Of a stretch of 64,000 nucleotides of DNA, positions 41,537-52,060 are shown one piece after another (position 1 is the stretch's first letter; each line of letters starts with the position of its first letter). The position numbers and the translations under genes were made by a program. The notes beneath the pieces are model-generated. The model made no database searches, was not told where the DNA came from, and worked only from the letters and a program-made list of their open reading frames with translations. The stretch is from Marinobacter sp. ATCH36 (GTDB lineage Bacteria; Pseudomonadota; Gammaproteobacteria; Pseudomonadales; Oleiphilaceae), in the NCBI RefSeq assembly GCF_023555055.1, contig NZ_JAMJPL010000003.1, positions 372,001 to 436,000 of the forward strand. Reading direction: 5' to 3'.

Positions 41537-43951
41537 ATGCAAAATCTTTTGACTCGCCTGCAACGATTTAGAACCGGGTCCCCGCTGTCCTTCCGGCTAC
41601 TTGCGTACATCCTGCTATTCAGCTCCCTGTTCACACTGATTTCATCTGCGGCCCAGATATATTCCGACTATCGCAAGGACCTGTCCCAGATCGACCGGCG
41701 CCTGAAAGTCATCGAGACCGGTTACACCTCCAGCCTGGCCCGAAGCCTGTGGGCACTTGACCAGAAACTGCTGCAGACCCAGCTCGAGGGCATACTCAGC
41801 CTTCCGGACATTGTCCATCTTCGGCTGAAAATTGAACCGGACTCAGAGTTGGTCATGGGCGATATCCCCCGAGGCGCCACGACCACCACACATACCTTCA
41901 ATCTGAGCCATCAGGGCGATGACATGTTCACCCTCGGTCAACTGACCGTTACCGCTGACCTTAAACGGGTCTATTCAGATATGCGGCAAAAGGTTGTCGT
42001 GGTACTGACAACGCAGTTCTTCAAAACCTTCTTTGTGTCGATATTGATCATCTGGATATTCCAGTATTTTGTGGCCCGTCACCTCAGCACCATGGCCAAC
42101 TATGCCCGCAACTTCTCGCTCAACAATCTCTCCAGCCCACTGCAGCTGGACCGACCGGATAATTCGTTAAACCGTAACGACGAGCTTGCCCAGGTAACGG
42201 ATGCCATCAACCAGATGAGAGAGCGGCTCAATGACGATCTGGACCGCCAGGAACGGGATGCGGCTGAAATCAGGAAGTTCTCCAAAGCGATTGAGCAAAG
42301 CCCTTCGTCAGTGCTCATTTGCGATCGCCAGTGGCGCATCGAGTTTGCGAACCAGAAATTTACTCAGCTGACCGGCTATGATGCCGAATCAATCATCGGC
42401 AAACACCCCGGCGTGCTCTCGGAAGATGCCCATGCTCACCGGGAAAACCGCCAGTTATGGCAATCCATCCGTCTACAGGTCCAGCGTGTTGGCGTTTGGC
42501 AGGGTGAGATAAACAGCGTTCGTAAGAACGGTGAGCGATACTGGGAACAGCTGATTGTCACTCCCATCAAGAACTCCCAAAAAGAAGCAACGGGTTACCT
42601 CATCCTCGGCGAGGACATCAGTATTCGCAAACGGTATGAGCAGCAGCTTCTGCGGCAGGCGAATTACGACATCCTCACCGGTCTTCCCAACCGCATGCTG
42701 GCGCTTGACCGTCTCAAGCTGGCGCTGGCTCAGGCACGACGCGAGAGCTCCCTGGTCGGCGTCATGTTTCTGGACCTGGACAACTTCAAGCACATCAACG
42801 ACACCCTCGGGCATGACGCCGGCGATAACCTGCTCATCGAAGCAGCACGAAGAATCTCCAGCTGCCTGCGGGGTACCAGCACCGTCGCAAGGCTCGGAGG
42901 CGACGAGTTTCTGGTTATCCTGCCTGGCCTGACGGGGCCTGAAGCCACCTCTCAGGTAGCGGAACGTATTCTCAAGACCTTTGCCCCGCCCTACCTGCTC
43001 AACAACCAGGAAGTCTTTGTAACCACCAGTATTGGCATCGCGATCTTCCCCAATGATTCGGATAACAGTGGCACCCTGCTTCAGCACGCGGATGCCGCTA
43101 TGTATCAGGCCAAGCACAAGGGCAAGAGCGCTTACGCACATTTCGCGCCAGAGATGACCGAAGTTTCCCACGAGCGCTTACAGATGGAATCGCTCATGCG
43201 CAGGGCCCTGGAACAGAACGAGTTTGAACTCTATTATCAGCCTATTGTCCAAACGGATTCCGGTGAACTCTGCTCGGCGGAGGCACTTCTGCGCTGGAAC
43301 AGCCCGGGCCTGGGGATGGTCATGCCGGACCGTTTTATCCCCCTGGCAGAGGAAACAGGCCTGATCACACCTATTGGAGAGTGGGTACTGCAGGAAGCCT
43401 GCATGGCGGCCATGCGCTGGAAAGAAAACACAGGCACCAGCATTGGCATATCAGTGAACGTTTCGCCCCGCCAGTTCCGGGACCCGGGTTTTATTTACAC
43501 CGTTATGAGCGCACTGGAAACCAGCGGGCTCGAGCCACAGCAGCTGGAACTGGAAATCACGGAACGGCTGATACTGGATAACACCATTGAGACGGCCGAT
43601 ATACTTCGCCAACTGGACCAGTCCGGAATCCGTCTGTCAGTGGATGACTTTGGTACCGGCTACTCTGCGCTCAGCTACCTGAAGAGCTACCCCTTTGATA
43701 CCCTGAAAATCGATAAGTCCTTTGTTCAGGACGTGATGAAAGAACAGGACGATGCCTCCCTGGTAAAAGCGATTATCAATATGGCTCACAGCCTCGGCCT
43801 GAGGGTGATTGCCGAAGGCGTCGAGGAAGAGGCACAGACCCACTTCCTCCAGCGGGAAGGTTGCGACTACTCTCAGGGCTATTTCTACAGCCGCCCATTG
43901 CCGGAAGGCGAATTCGGGGACTGGCTAAGAACCAACCATCGAGTTCGCTGA
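41537..43951 (+). CDS. Membrane GGDEF-EAL protein with periplasmic sensor and PAS domain
   Basis: Bifunctional or switchable cyclic-di-GMP enzyme of 804 residues. Domains in order are a membrane helix (about 20-42), a periplasmic sensor of about 110 residues, and a second helix (about 152-178). A HAMP-like linker follows (DELAQVTDAINQMRERL), then PAS (about 250-365, FANQKFTQLTGYDAESIIG). The GGDEF domain is at about 380-545 with intact ARLGGDEF, and EAL at about 555-800. EAL residues are complete: EALLRW, NVSPRQF, LELEITERLIL, DDFGTGYSALSYL, LKIDKSFV and AEGVEEEAQ. The RxxD inhibitory site is degenerate (RGTS). ackA follows 27 bases after the stop. The 243 bases upstream show no clear promoter. 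Confidence 0.93.
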   Translation: MQNLLTRLQRFRTGSPLSFRLLAYILLFSSLFTLISSAAQIYSDYRKDLSQIDRRLKVIETGYTSSLARSLWALDQKLLQTQLEGILSLPDIVHLRLKIEPDSELVMGDIPRGATTTTHTFNLSHQGDDMFTLGQLTVTADLKRVYSDMRQKVVVVLTTQFFKTFFVSILIIWIFQYFVARHLSTMANYARNFSLNNLSSPLQLDRPDNSLNRNDELAQVTDAINQMRERLNDDLDRQERDAAEIRKFSKAIEQSPSSVLICDRQWRIEFANQKFTQLTGYDAESIIGKHPGVLSEDAHAHRENRQLWQSIRLQVQRVGVWQGEINSVRKNGERYWEQLIVTPIKNSQKEATGYLILGEDISIRKRYEQQLLRQANYDILTGLPNRMLALDRLKLALAQARRESSLVGVMFLDLDNFKHINDTLGHDAGDNLLIEAARRISSCLRGTSTVARLGGDEFLVILPGLTGPEATSQVAERILKTFAPPYLLNNQEVFVTTSIGIAIFPNDSDNSGTLLQHADAAMYQAKHKGKSAYAHFAPEMTEVSHERLQMESLMRRALEQNEFELYYQPIVQTDSGELCSAEALLRWNSPGLGMVMPDRFIPLAEETGLITPIGEWVLQEACMAAMRWKENTGTSIGISVNVSPRQFRDPGFIYTVMSALETSGLEPQQLELEITERLILDNTIETADILRQLDQSGIRLSVDDFGTGYSALSYLKSYPFDTLKIDKSFVQDVMKEQDDASLVKAIINMAHSLGLRVIAEGVEEEAQTHFLQREGCDYSQGYFYSRPLPEGEFGDWLRTNHRVR

Positions 43952-43978
43952 AAAACCACTGACCAGAATGGATTATGA

Positions 43979-45187
43979 ATGAAAGGAACGATCCTTGTCG
44001 TCAATTGTGGCAGTTCGTCGCTCAAAATTGCCCTGTTTGATGAACAGCTGAATAAACTGGCCAGCGGTCTGGCTGAACGGCTTGGCAAAAAGGATGCCTT
44101 CGCCACGGTCAAAGGCCGCGCGGAGAAAATCAGGCTGGCCAACGCAGCAAACCACAAGGAGGCGCTTGATACCCTGGTGGCTGTGTTGCAGGACGCTGGA
44201 CTGCTTGATGAAGCACCCGCTGCAATCGGACATCGGGTCGTCCATGGCGGCGAAACCTTTCGCGAAGCCGCGCTCATCAACGATGACGTACTAGCTGCCA
44301 TAAAAGACTGCGCCAGCTTGGCACCGCTGCACAATCCTGTAAACCTGGCAGGAATCGATGCGACCACAGCCCTGTTCCCTGGCATCCCCCAGGTGGCAGT
44401 ATTTGATACCGCCTTCCACCAGACCCTGCCTCAGAAAGCTTATCTCTATGCTGTTCCATTAAGCTTATACAAAGAATGGGGCGTCCGGCGTTACGGCTTT
44501 CACGGCACCAGCCACCAATTCATGACCAGGGAAGCCGCCCGCATTCTGGGCAAGACGCCCGCCACTACCTCCATTATTTCGGCCCATTTGGGCAATGGCT
44601 GCAGCATTACGGCCATTCGTGACGGTAACAGTGTGGATACCAGTATGGGCCTGACCCCCCTGGAAGGTCTTGTGATGGGCACTCGCAGTGGCGATGTTGA
44701 CCCCGGCCTGTTTGATTTTCTGGCCAACAAGGGTGTAGCCGCGCAGGAAGTTCATCGAATCCTGAACAACGACAGTGGCCTGCTCGGACTCTCCGGCCAG
44801 ACTAACGACATGCGCTCCCTTTGCGAACTGGCGGATCACGGCCACGAACCGTCGCACATTGCCATTGATGTCTTCTGCTTCAGGCTTGCCCGCTACATAG
44901 GTGCCATGATGACCTCCCTTGACCAACTCGATGCACTTGTCTTTACCGGCGGCATCGGCGAAAACAGCACCCTGGTGCGCAAGAAAACACTGGCTCAGCT
45001 GAGACTGTTCGGGTTCACCATTGACGATGAGCTGAACAATCAACATGGCTGCATCAGCGATGGGCAGATCGAGGGCGCCGACAGCCGTTTTCGTGTTCTG
45101 GTCATACCCACCAACGAAGAACTTGTGATTGCCAGTGAAGCCCTGGAAATGGCTGGCAAACCGCGAACCAACGCAGGGAGCCTTTGA
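43979..45187 (+). CDS. ackA: Acetate kinase
   Basis: Interconverts acetate plus ATP and acetyl phosphate. The 402-residue protein begins MKGTILVVNCGSSSLKIALF, with the ASKHA phosphate-1 motif. It has GHRVVHGGETF, the RRYGFHGTSHQFM signature and HLGNGCSITAIRDGNSVDTS. The C-terminal adenosine motif is FTGGIGENSTLVR. It is coupled to pta, sharing the A of TGATG, and lies 27 bases after the GGDEF-EAL gene. The sequence before the ATG has only a weak ribosome site, suggesting coupling to upstream translation. Confidence 0.97.
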   Translation: MKGTILVVNCGSSSLKIALFDEQLNKLASGLAERLGKKDAFATVKGRAEKIRLANAANHKEALDTLVAVLQDAGLLDEAPAAIGHRVVHGGETFREAALINDDVLAAIKDCASLAPLHNPVNLAGIDATTALFPGIPQVAVFDTAFHQTLPQKAYLYAVPLSLYKEWGVRRYGFHGTSHQFMTREAARILGKTPATTSIISAHLGNGCSITAIRDGNSVDTSMGLTPLEGLVMGTRSGDVDPGLFDFLANKGVAAQEVHRILNNDSGLLGLSGQTNDMRSLCELADHGHEPSHIAIDVFCFRLARYIGAMMTSLDQLDALVFTGGIGENSTLVRKKTLAQLRLFGFTIDDELNNQHGCISDGQIEGADSRFRVLVIPTNEELVIASEALEMAGKPRTNAGSL

Positions 45188-47340
45188 TGGCAAAAAACCT
45201 CTACATTGCGCCAACCTCCATGAATTCCGGCCTGACATCCGTGTGCCTGGGGTTGCTGCGCGCCCTTGAACGGGTGGGTGTCAGCGTGGGGTTCTACAAG
45301 CCGTTTCGCCAATCAGTCCACGAAGGCGAAGCCCATCACAATCGTGGTGAAGACACCTCCGTAGCGTTCGTTCGCGCTCGCAGTCACCTCGAACCTCCCG
45401 AGCCCATGAGCCTGAAGGAGGCTCAAAACCTTCTCAATACCGGCAAGGCCAACGAGCTGCTTGAAACCATTGTTGGCGAGTACCAGAAAGTCGCCAAAAC
45501 CGTTGATGTGGTCATTATTGAAGGCTTGGTGCCAGATCGTACCGAGGCCTATATTGCCAGGCTGAATGTGGAAGTCGCCCGCAATCTCGGCTCGGAAGTT
45601 GTTCTGGTCAGTACCCCCGGCAGAACCGATCCGAAAACCCTGGACGAAGAACTGGATTTCTATGCCCGGCTGTTCTCCAGCCCCGCCGACCCTGAAGTAA
45701 TCGGCGTCGTTCTCAATAAAGTGGGAGAGCCTGAAAAGTCGGAGTTTACCCCAAGGGTGAATTCCCGGGTCACTGAAGAAACGATTGATTATGGCCAGGC
45801 CTGCAGGGTCTTCAGTGAGGGCCGCTACCGCCTGCTGGCAGTCATCCCCTGGCAACCGGAACTAATGGCGCCACGGGTATCGGACATTGTTCGTGAAATG
45901 AATTCGGAAGTGCTTCACGAAGGGGAAATGCATAGCCGTCGTGTGCAGAAGGTAACCGTCAGTGCCCGCACCATTCGCAATATGGTGGATACCCTGAAAC
46001 CTGGCACTCTTATGGTCACCCCCGGAGACCGGGAGGACATCATCGTGACCACCGCCGTTGCCGCACTCACTGGCGTTCCCCTGGCCGGCATAATGCTTAC
46101 CGGCGGTTTGATGCCCGACGACCGGGTCATCGACCTCTGTCGCCGAGCACTGGAAACCGGGCTTCCGGTAATGAAAGCCGAAACCAACACCTATGAGACA
46201 GCGCACCGGCTCGCCAACCTTTCCTCTGCCATTCCGGTGGATGATCCGGGGCGGATCGAAAAGGCCATGGAGGCAGTTGCAACCCGTATCGATGCCGAGT
46301 GGCTAAGAGAACATCTGAAGGTAGAACGCCAGAGCCGGTTATCACCTCCGGCTTTCCGTTATCTGCTATCAGAGCGGGCCAGGTCAGCAGCCAAACGCAT
46401 TGTGCTGCCGGAGGGTAATGAGCCGCGCACGGTGCAGGCCGCAATTATCTGCCACCAGCGCAAACTGGCTCACTGCATCATGCTGGGAGATCGTAACGAT
46501 ATCGCCAACGTGGCCCGCTCCCAGGGGCTGGAATTGCCTGATGACATGGAAGTGGTCAATCCCGCCGAGGTTCGTGGAGACTACATAGAACCCATGGTGA
46601 AACTCAGACAGCACAAAGGTCTGGCCCCCGATTTGGCTGAGGCAATGCTGGAAGACAATGTGGTTCTCGGCACGATGATGGTCGCTGAAGACAAGGCCGA
46701 CGGTCTGGTATCCGGTGCCGTGCATACCACCGCCAACACGGTGCGCCCGGCGATGCAGCTGATCAAAACCCACGACCAAGCGAAGGTGGTATCATCGGTT
46801 TTCTTCATGCTGCTGCCGCAGCAGGTGGTGGTCTACGGTGATTGCGCCATCAATCCCGACCCGAACGCGGAGGAGCTGGCGGATATCGCAATCCAGAGTG
46901 CCGGTTCCGCAGAGGCCTTCGGTATTGAACCGGTGGTGGCCATGATCAGTTACAGCACCGGTGAATCAGGCAGCGGCAAAGACGTGGAGAAGGTGCGGGA
47001 AGCCACCAGGATCGCCCGGGAAAGGCGCCCTGACCTGCTGATTGATGGCCCTCTGCAATACGACGCCGCTGCCATAGAAAGCGTTGCCAGAAGCAAGGCG
47101 CCGAACAGCAAGGTTGCTGGCAAGGCCACGGTGTTTATCTTCCCGGATCTGAATACCGGCAATACCACCTACAAGGCCGTCCAGCGTAGCGCCAACGTGG
47201 TGAGTATCGGCCCCATGCTTCAGGGCCTGAGAAAACCGGTGAATGACCTTTCACGCGGTGCCCTGGTGGAAGACATTGTCTTTACCATTGCTCTCACCGC
47301 GGTACAGGCCAAACAGGTAGAGGATGCAGGGCTTATCTAA
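45187..47340 (+). CDS. pta: Phosphate acetyltransferase, long form
   Basis: Interconverts acetyl phosphate and acetyl-CoA. The start is the ATG at 45187 overlapping the ackA stop; a TTG one codon earlier is not needed. The 717-residue product is the three-domain form. It has an N-terminal P-loop-like domain (MAKNLYIAPTSMNSGLTSVC), a DRTGG domain in the middle (about 215-330), and the C-terminal catalytic Pta domain (about 390-715). The last includes KRIVLPEGNEPRTVQAA, GAVHTTANTVRPAMQLIK and YSTGESGSGKDVEKV. The tail ends in LSRGALVEDIVFTIALTAVQA. With AckA it makes the overflow and acetate-uptake pathway. Confidence 0.97.
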   Translation: MAKNLYIAPTSMNSGLTSVCLGLLRALERVGVSVGFYKPFRQSVHEGEAHHNRGEDTSVAFVRARSHLEPPEPMSLKEAQNLLNTGKANELLETIVGEYQKVAKTVDVVIIEGLVPDRTEAYIARLNVEVARNLGSEVVLVSTPGRTDPKTLDEELDFYARLFSSPADPEVIGVVLNKVGEPEKSEFTPRVNSRVTEETIDYGQACRVFSEGRYRLLAVIPWQPELMAPRVSDIVREMNSEVLHEGEMHSRRVQKVTVSARTIRNMVDTLKPGTLMVTPGDREDIIVTTAVAALTGVPLAGIMLTGGLMPDDRVIDLCRRALETGLPVMKAETNTYETAHRLANLSSAIPVDDPGRIEKAMEAVATRIDAEWLREHLKVERQSRLSPPAFRYLLSERARSAAKRIVLPEGNEPRTVQAAIICHQRKLAHCIMLGDRNDIANVARSQGLELPDDMEVVNPAEVRGDYIEPMVKLRQHKGLAPDLAEAMLEDNVVLGTMMVAEDKADGLVSGAVHTTANTVRPAMQLIKTHDQAKVVSSVFFMLLPQQVVVYGDCAINPDPNAEELADIAIQSAGSAEAFGIEPVVAMISYSTGESGSGKDVEKVREATRIARERRPDLLIDGPLQYDAAAIESVARSKAPNSKVAGKATVFIFPDLNTGNTTYKAVQRSANVVSIGPMLQGLRKPVNDLSRGALVEDIVFTIALTAVQAKQVEDAGLI

Positions 47341-47372
47341 CGGATCAGCCCTGCCCTGGCGCCCTGGCAGGC

Positions 47373-48797
47373 TCAGCGTTTCTTGCTCTTCATTCTCGCT
47401 TTCTTTTTTACCGGCCGGCCTTTCTTGATGTCATTGTCTTGCTTGACCTTCTGGCGGGGCGTCAGCCGGCTGACCTTGTTGGCAAACGGGTTCTCGCTGG
47501 AGCGGAACTCAAAGCGGATGGGTGAGCCGCTTACCTTCAGAACCTTGCGGAAAGTGTTCTCCAGATAACGCTTGTAAGCACCCGGCAGCGAATCCGTCTG
47601 GTTGCCGTGCACCACTATGACCGGCGGGTTGGAACCGCCCTGGTGGGCGTAACGTAGCTTGATACGGCGCCCCTGAACCAACGGGGGCTGATGCTGTGCA
47701 GTTGCATCCTGTAGAATGGCTGTCAGGCGATTAGTAGGCCACTTAGCCATCGCGGATTCATAACAGTCATGAACCGACTCGTACATCACGCCGACCCCGG
47801 AGCCGTGAAGTGCGGAAATATAATGCTTGTCGGCGTAATCGAGAAAATCCAGGCGACGCTGAACCTGTTCCTTCACCTTAGCCTTGTCTTCCGGGTCCAT
47901 GCCATCCCATTTATTGACCGCGATCACCAGGGAACGGCCTGCATCCAGTACAAAACCAATCAGGTGTAGATCCTGGTCTACCAGTCCTTCCCGAGCATCG
48001 ATAACCAGAATGACCACGTGGGCATCATCAATTGCCTGCAGCGTCTTGATGATGGAAAACTTCTCCACCGTCTCACTGACATTTTTGCGACGACGTACGC
48101 CGGCCGTATCGATCAGCGTGTACTGGTGGTCCATCCTCTCATAAGGGATGTAAACGCTGTCCCTGGTAGTGCCGGGCATGTCGAACACCACAACCCGGTC
48201 TTCACCCAGCATGCGGTTAACCAGAGTTGATTTGCCCACATTCGGGCGCCCGACAATACCGATCCGGATGCCGGGGTAGCGATCCGCCCTGTCCTGAGCC
48301 TCCCGCTCCTCTTCCGAGGGCAGCAATTCCTCAAGCATCGAACGAATGCCCCGGTTGTGGGAGGCCGCGATCAGGAAGGTAGACTGAAAACCAAGTCCGT
48401 GGAAATCGGATGCTGCAATATCCGGGTCCTGGCCGTCAGTCTTGTTGACCACCAGGTGTGCCCGTTTGCCGGTTTTACGCAGGTGATCGGCGATAAGCTC
48501 ATCACCACCATTAAGGCCACTCTTGCCGTCCACCATGAACAGCACAATATCTGCCTCTTCAACCGCCTGCATCGACTGACGGGCCATCTCAGCATCAAGG
48601 CCCTCCTCGCCACCGGTAAGACCACCGGTATCGATAACAATAAACCGCTGGCCCTCGTAGTTGCCCTCACCGTATTTACGGTCACGGGTGAGGCCGGGGA
48701 AATCCGCTACAAGCGCATCCCGGGATCGCGTCATCTGGTTAAACAGTGTCGACTTGCCGACGTTGGGACGCCCGACAAGTGCAATTACAGGGGTCAT
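47373..48797 (-). CDS. der: Ribosome-associated GTPase Der (EngA)
   Basis: Essential GTPase with two tandem G domains, involved in maturation of the 50S subunit. The 474-residue protein has G1 motifs [13 protein letters not shown] (residue 8) and [13 protein letters not shown] (about 185). The DxxG motifs are DTGG and DTAG, and the specificity motifs NKTD and NKWD. A C-terminal KH-like domain ([20 protein letters not shown]) and a basic tail complete it. It follows bamB in the conserved order bamB-der. Confidence 0.97.
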   Translation of the reverse strand: MTPVIALVGRPNVGKSTLFNQMTRSRDALVADFPGLTRDRKYGEGNYEGQRFIVIDTGGLTGGEEGLDAEMARQSMQAVEEADIVLFMVDGKSGLNGGDELIADHLRKTGKRAHLVVNKTDGQDPDIAASDFHGLGFQSTFLIAASHNRGIRSMLEELLPSEEEREAQDRADRYPGIRIGIVGRPNVGKSTLVNRMLGEDRVVVFDMPGTTRDSVYIPYERMDHQYTLIDTAGVRRRKNVSETVEKFSIIKTLQAIDDAHVVILVIDAREGLVDQDLHLIGFVLDAGRSLVIAVNKWDGMDPEDKAKVKEQVQRRLDFLDYADKHYISALHGSGVGVMYESVHDCYESAMAKWPTNRLTAILQDATAQHQPPLVQGRRIKLRYAHQGGSNPPVIVVHGNQTDSLPGAYKRYLENTFRKVLKVSGSPIRFEFRSSENPFANKVSRLTPRQKVKQDNDIKKGRPVKKKARMKSKKR

Positions 48798-48859
48798 AAA
48801 CTTTCGCTACACAGTAAGCAGGGCCAGCGCTTCACAGCGATATGGCCGGAAAGGAACGC

Positions 48860-50032
48860 TCAGTCGCGCTCCCGAATTTTTAACACCGACATTCTACCGC
48901 TATTGCCGTAGACCAGAAGGTTTCCGTTTTGCAGGCGCTGAAAAGGCACACGCAAGCCATCATCGTCAAACTCGAGCTGGCCCTGAAGGCTACCGTCTTC
49001 CAGTGACAGCATGTGGATATAGCCCTCATAGTCACCGATAAGCAGATAGTCGCCATAAACGATGGGCTGGGTAGGCTGGCGCCACGACAACCTGTCCTGC
49101 GTCCACAATTCGCGGCGATCAGAACCACGGTAGGCAGTAATATCGCCATCAGCGCCGGCAATAAAGATATTACCATTACCAATCATCGGAGACTGCAGAC
49201 TAGATTCGCTCCGGCTCCATATTTCCTGACCACTTTGCAGGTCAACCAGAGCCAGCTTGCCCTGATAACCAACCACCATGGCCGCACTCTCAAGAATCAG
49301 CGGCTCTCCGGCAACATCCACCAGTCTTTCCAGTTCTGTACGACCCTGGGGCTGGCCAACTTCATACTGCCAGACCGGTTGGCCGGACTCGGTAGAAATC
49401 GCCATCAGTTTGCCGTTGGCGAGTGAAGCCAGAACCAGATCTGCGCCCACCAGTGGTGATGCGGCAGCCCGCATGGACAGAACCGGCACATCGCTGTCGT
49501 ATTGCCACGCTTTTTCACCACCATTGGTATTGAAGGCAAGGACTTTGCCGTCGATGGTCTGAACCACCACAAGACGACCATTCGATTGCGGCGAAGCCAG
49601 CGCTTCGTTGGGCAGAGGCTGCTCCCATAGCTCGGTACCATCCTCTCGCGAGAGGGCTTTCAACTGCGCATCGCGGGTGATCAGGTAGAGGTTGCCCTGG
49701 TCGCCACCAACGCCGGCACTGATATCCTCGTTCAGATCCTGATACCAGGCTACCGCACCGTTTTCCGGATCGACGGCCCAGATCTCACCTTCTGCCGATG
49801 CCGCATAGAGCATGTCACCGGCATTCAGAGGAGCCAGATAAAGGAATTTATCGTCATGGCCATCACCGACACTCATGGTCCAGACACTTTCCAGCTCAAG
49901 AGTGGCGGATATTTCGGGCACTGGCTTGGGCTGCTCAAAGGTATCCGAAGTGCTGCAACCGGCCAGTAGTGCCACCACCAGCAGGCTGATCAGAGGAACG
50001 GAACGCATCTGCCCTATGAACATCAGGGGCAT
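48860..50032 (-). CDS. bamB: Outer membrane assembly lipoprotein BamB
   Basis: Beta-propeller lipoprotein of the BAM complex that inserts outer-membrane proteins. The 390-residue frame carries a lipoprotein signal peptide with lipobox LLAGC near residue 26. Repeated PQQ-like blades follow (GAVAWYQDLNEDI, GTELWEQPLPNEA, GEKAWQYDSDVPV, GQPVWQYEVGQPQ, GQEIWSRSESSLQ). The start at 50032 overlaps the yfgM stop (TGATG). The ATG at 50008 (MRSVPLISLLVVALLAGC) gives a more compact signal peptide and is an alternative. Synteny hisS-yfgM-bamB-der agrees. Confidence 0.95.
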   Translation of the reverse strand: MPLMFIGQMRSVPLISLLVVALLAGCSTSDTFEQPKPVPEISATLELESVWTMSVGDGHDDKFLYLAPLNAGDMLYAASAEGEIWAVDPENGAVAWYQDLNEDISAGVGGDQGNLYLITRDAQLKALSREDGTELWEQPLPNEALASPQSNGRLVVVQTIDGKVLAFNTNGGEKAWQYDSDVPVLSMRAAASPLVGADLVLASLANGKLMAISTESGQPVWQYEVGQPQGRTELERLVDVAGEPLILESAAMVVGYQGKLALVDLQSGQEIWSRSESSLQSPMIGNGNIFIAGADGDITAYRGSDRRELWTQDRLSWRQPTQPIVYGDYLLIGDYEGYIHMLSLEDGSLQGQLEFDDDGLRVPFQRLQNGNLLVYGNSGRMSVLKIRERD

Positions 50033-50688
50033 CAGGCTCCCTCCCCTACGCCGAGATCCGATAGCTTGAGTTCAAGGATGCCGCTGCGTCCCTGCTGATT
50101 TTGATCTCTGGCTGCCAGATAGGCATCACGGGCGCCGTCGCGGTTGCCCTGTGCCAGCAGGATATCGCCTTTCAGTTCAGTGAAGACGGCGCTGAAGCTG
50201 CCGGCGTCATCCACGTTCTCGACCATGGCGAGGGCTTCATCGTATTGCTCGGCGGCAAAAAGCGCGCGGGCCAGCCGGTTACGGATCACCAGTGCCAGAG
50301 CGCCGGATTCACCCGCTTTTTCCTGCGCCCAGGAAAGAGACTCTATAGCCGCCTCTGCATCGCCCTGATCCATCATCTGCTGTCGGGCCAGCATCAACAT
50401 ACCGTAGATGGCGAATGCACTGTCGCTGTATTCTTCCCGCAGCGTCTCAGCCACGTAGGCCACTGTCTCGGCGCGGTTATCATCACTTTCATCGCTGTAG
50501 GCATTGATCAGGTCCGCAAACTGGGAGGCAGCCTCGGTGCGCTGCTGCATCTGATGGTTCTGCCAGGCCTGCCAGCCAAACACGATGGCCAGTGCCGCGG
50601 CGATGCCAATCAGGAGCGAGCTGCCGTTGTTCTTCCACCAGTCCTTGATTGCCTGGACCGTTTCTTCCTCAGTGCGCATTTCAGCCAT
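50032..50688 (-). CDS. yfgM: Ancillary SecYEG translocon subunit YfgM
   Basis: Single-pass inner-membrane protein of 218 residues with a large periplasmic TPR domain. In E. coli it joins PpiD at the translocon. The cytoplasmic start MAEMRTEEETVQAIKDWWKN is followed by a membrane helix (about 22-40, LLIGIAAALAIVFGWQAWQ). TPR-like helices follow, including AAIESLSWAQEKAGESGALA and ALFAAEQYDEALAMVENV. It is located between hisS and bamB, as in Pseudomonas and E. coli. Confidence 0.93.
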   Translation of the reverse strand: MAEMRTEEETVQAIKDWWKNNGSSLLIGIAAALAIVFGWQAWQNHQMQQRTEAASQFADLINAYSDESDDNRAETVAYVAETLREEYSDSAFAIYGMLMLARQQMMDQGDAEAAIESLSWAQEKAGESGALALVIRNRLARALFAAEQYDEALAMVENVDDAGSFSAVFTELKGDILLAQGNRDGARDAYLAARDQNQQGRSGILELKLSDLGVGEGA

Positions 50689-50739
50689 GATGACTCCTGT
50701 AATAAATGGTTATTGTGCCTGTATCCGTTCGGTCGGCCA

Positions 50740-52020
50740 TCAGCGGCCCAGCAATTCTTTCAGTACGCCCGCAAGCTCTGTCTGGTCAACGTCCTGCTGC
50801 GGTTCATCCGACCGTAGGGGCTTCAACCCCACCGTGCCCGCGGCCAGTTCGTTTTCGCCGAGAATCAGGGCATAACGGGCACCACTGCGATCGGCTTTTT
50901 TCATCTGGCTCTTGAAACTACCGCCGCCACAATGGCTCATGATTCGCGCTTCCGGCAAGACAGAACGCAGTGATTCGCCCAGTGCCAGCGCTGGCGCCAC
51001 TGTTGCACCGCCCATGGCGGTCACATACACATCCACATTGCCGTTGGCACTGGATGGAACCAGATTGAGGGTTTCGAGTAGCAGAATCAGGCGCTCAAGC
51101 CCCATGGCAAATCCCACGGCAAAGGTGGGTTTACCACCCAACTGCTCAACGAGCCCATCATAACGGCCCCCGGCGCATACCGTACCTTGTGCACCAAGAC
51201 TGTCGGTAATCCACTCAAACACGGTTTTGCCGTAGTAATCCAGCCCACGCACCAGCCGTGGATTTACCGTGTAGTCGATGCCAGCCGCATCCAGCAGTGC
51301 ACGAAGCTCGCGGAAATGCTCTACGGACTCCTCATCGAGGTAGTCTTCCAATCTGGGTGCATCCGCCAGAAGCTGCTGGGTTGCAGAGTGTTTGCTGTCC
51401 AGAATACGCAGCGGATTGGACTCAAGGCGGCGCTGGCTGTCTTCATCCAGCTGGTTACGATAACCCGACAGGTAGGCTACCAGAGCCTCGCGGTATTCAC
51501 GACGGGCTGCAGAGGTGCCAATGGAGTTGATTTCCAGACGGGTATGCTCGCCCAATCCGAGTTCGCGCCAGAGTCGGGCCGTCAGCACCAGCAATTCTGC
51601 GTCGATATCGGGGCCATTCATGCCAAAGCATTCCACGCCGATCTGGTGGAACTGGCGATAACGCCCTTTCTGCGGGCGCTCGTGCCGGAACATTGGGCCG
51701 GTATACCACAGGCGCCGGGTCTGGTTGAAAAGCAGACCATGCTCTTCAGCCGCGCGAACGCAGCCTGCAGTGCCTTCCGGACGCAGGGTCAGGCTGTCGC
51801 CATTGCGATCTTCGAAGGTGTACATCTCCTTCTCGACAATGTCCGTCACTTCTCCGATGGAGCGCTTGAACAGGTCGGTCTGTTCCACCACCGGCATACG
51901 GATTTCCTGATAACCGTATTGCGAAAGTACTCGCCTGACTGTGCTTTCCACAAACTGCCACACCGGCGTCTGTTCTGGCAGGATATCGTTCATCCCGCGA
52001 ATTGCCTGGATCTTAGCCAA
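50740..52020 (-). CDS. hisS: Histidyl-tRNA synthetase
   Basis: Class II synthetase charging tRNA-His. The 426-residue protein has [20 protein letters not shown] at the start, motif 2 ([20 protein letters not shown]) and the His-specific [15 protein letters not shown]. Motif 3 is [13 protein letters not shown], and the C-terminal anticodon-binding domain follows. It is 40 bases after ispG and 51 before yfgM. Confidence 0.98.
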   Translation of the reverse strand: MAKIQAIRGMNDILPEQTPVWQFVESTVRRVLSQYGYQEIRMPVVEQTDLFKRSIGEVTDIVEKEMYTFEDRNGDSLTLRPEGTAGCVRAAEEHGLLFNQTRRLWYTGPMFRHERPQKGRYRQFHQIGVECFGMNGPDIDAELLVLTARLWRELGLGEHTRLEINSIGTSAARREYREALVAYLSGYRNQLDEDSQRRLESNPLRILDSKHSATQQLLADAPRLEDYLDEESVEHFRELRALLDAAGIDYTVNPRLVRGLDYYGKTVFEWITDSLGAQGTVCAGGRYDGLVEQLGGKPTFAVGFAMGLERLILLLETLNLVPSSANGNVDVYVTAMGGATVAPALALGESLRSVLPEARIMSHCGGGSFKSQMKKADRSGARYALILGENELAAGTVGLKPLRSDEPQQDVDQTELAGVLKELLGR

Positions 52021-52060
52021 GTTACTACCTTATCTGTTTCAGTGATTTGGCGATCTGCAC

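Noticed and set aside
41296-41634. 112-residue open frame on the - strand
   Set aside because: Overlaps the start of the GGDEF-EAL gene, lacks a ribosome site and has no domain. The 53-residue frame just downstream is better supported.
47341-47372. Possible terminator between pta and der
   Set aside because: A bulged GC-rich inverted repeat is present, but with no T-run on either strand and poor pairing.
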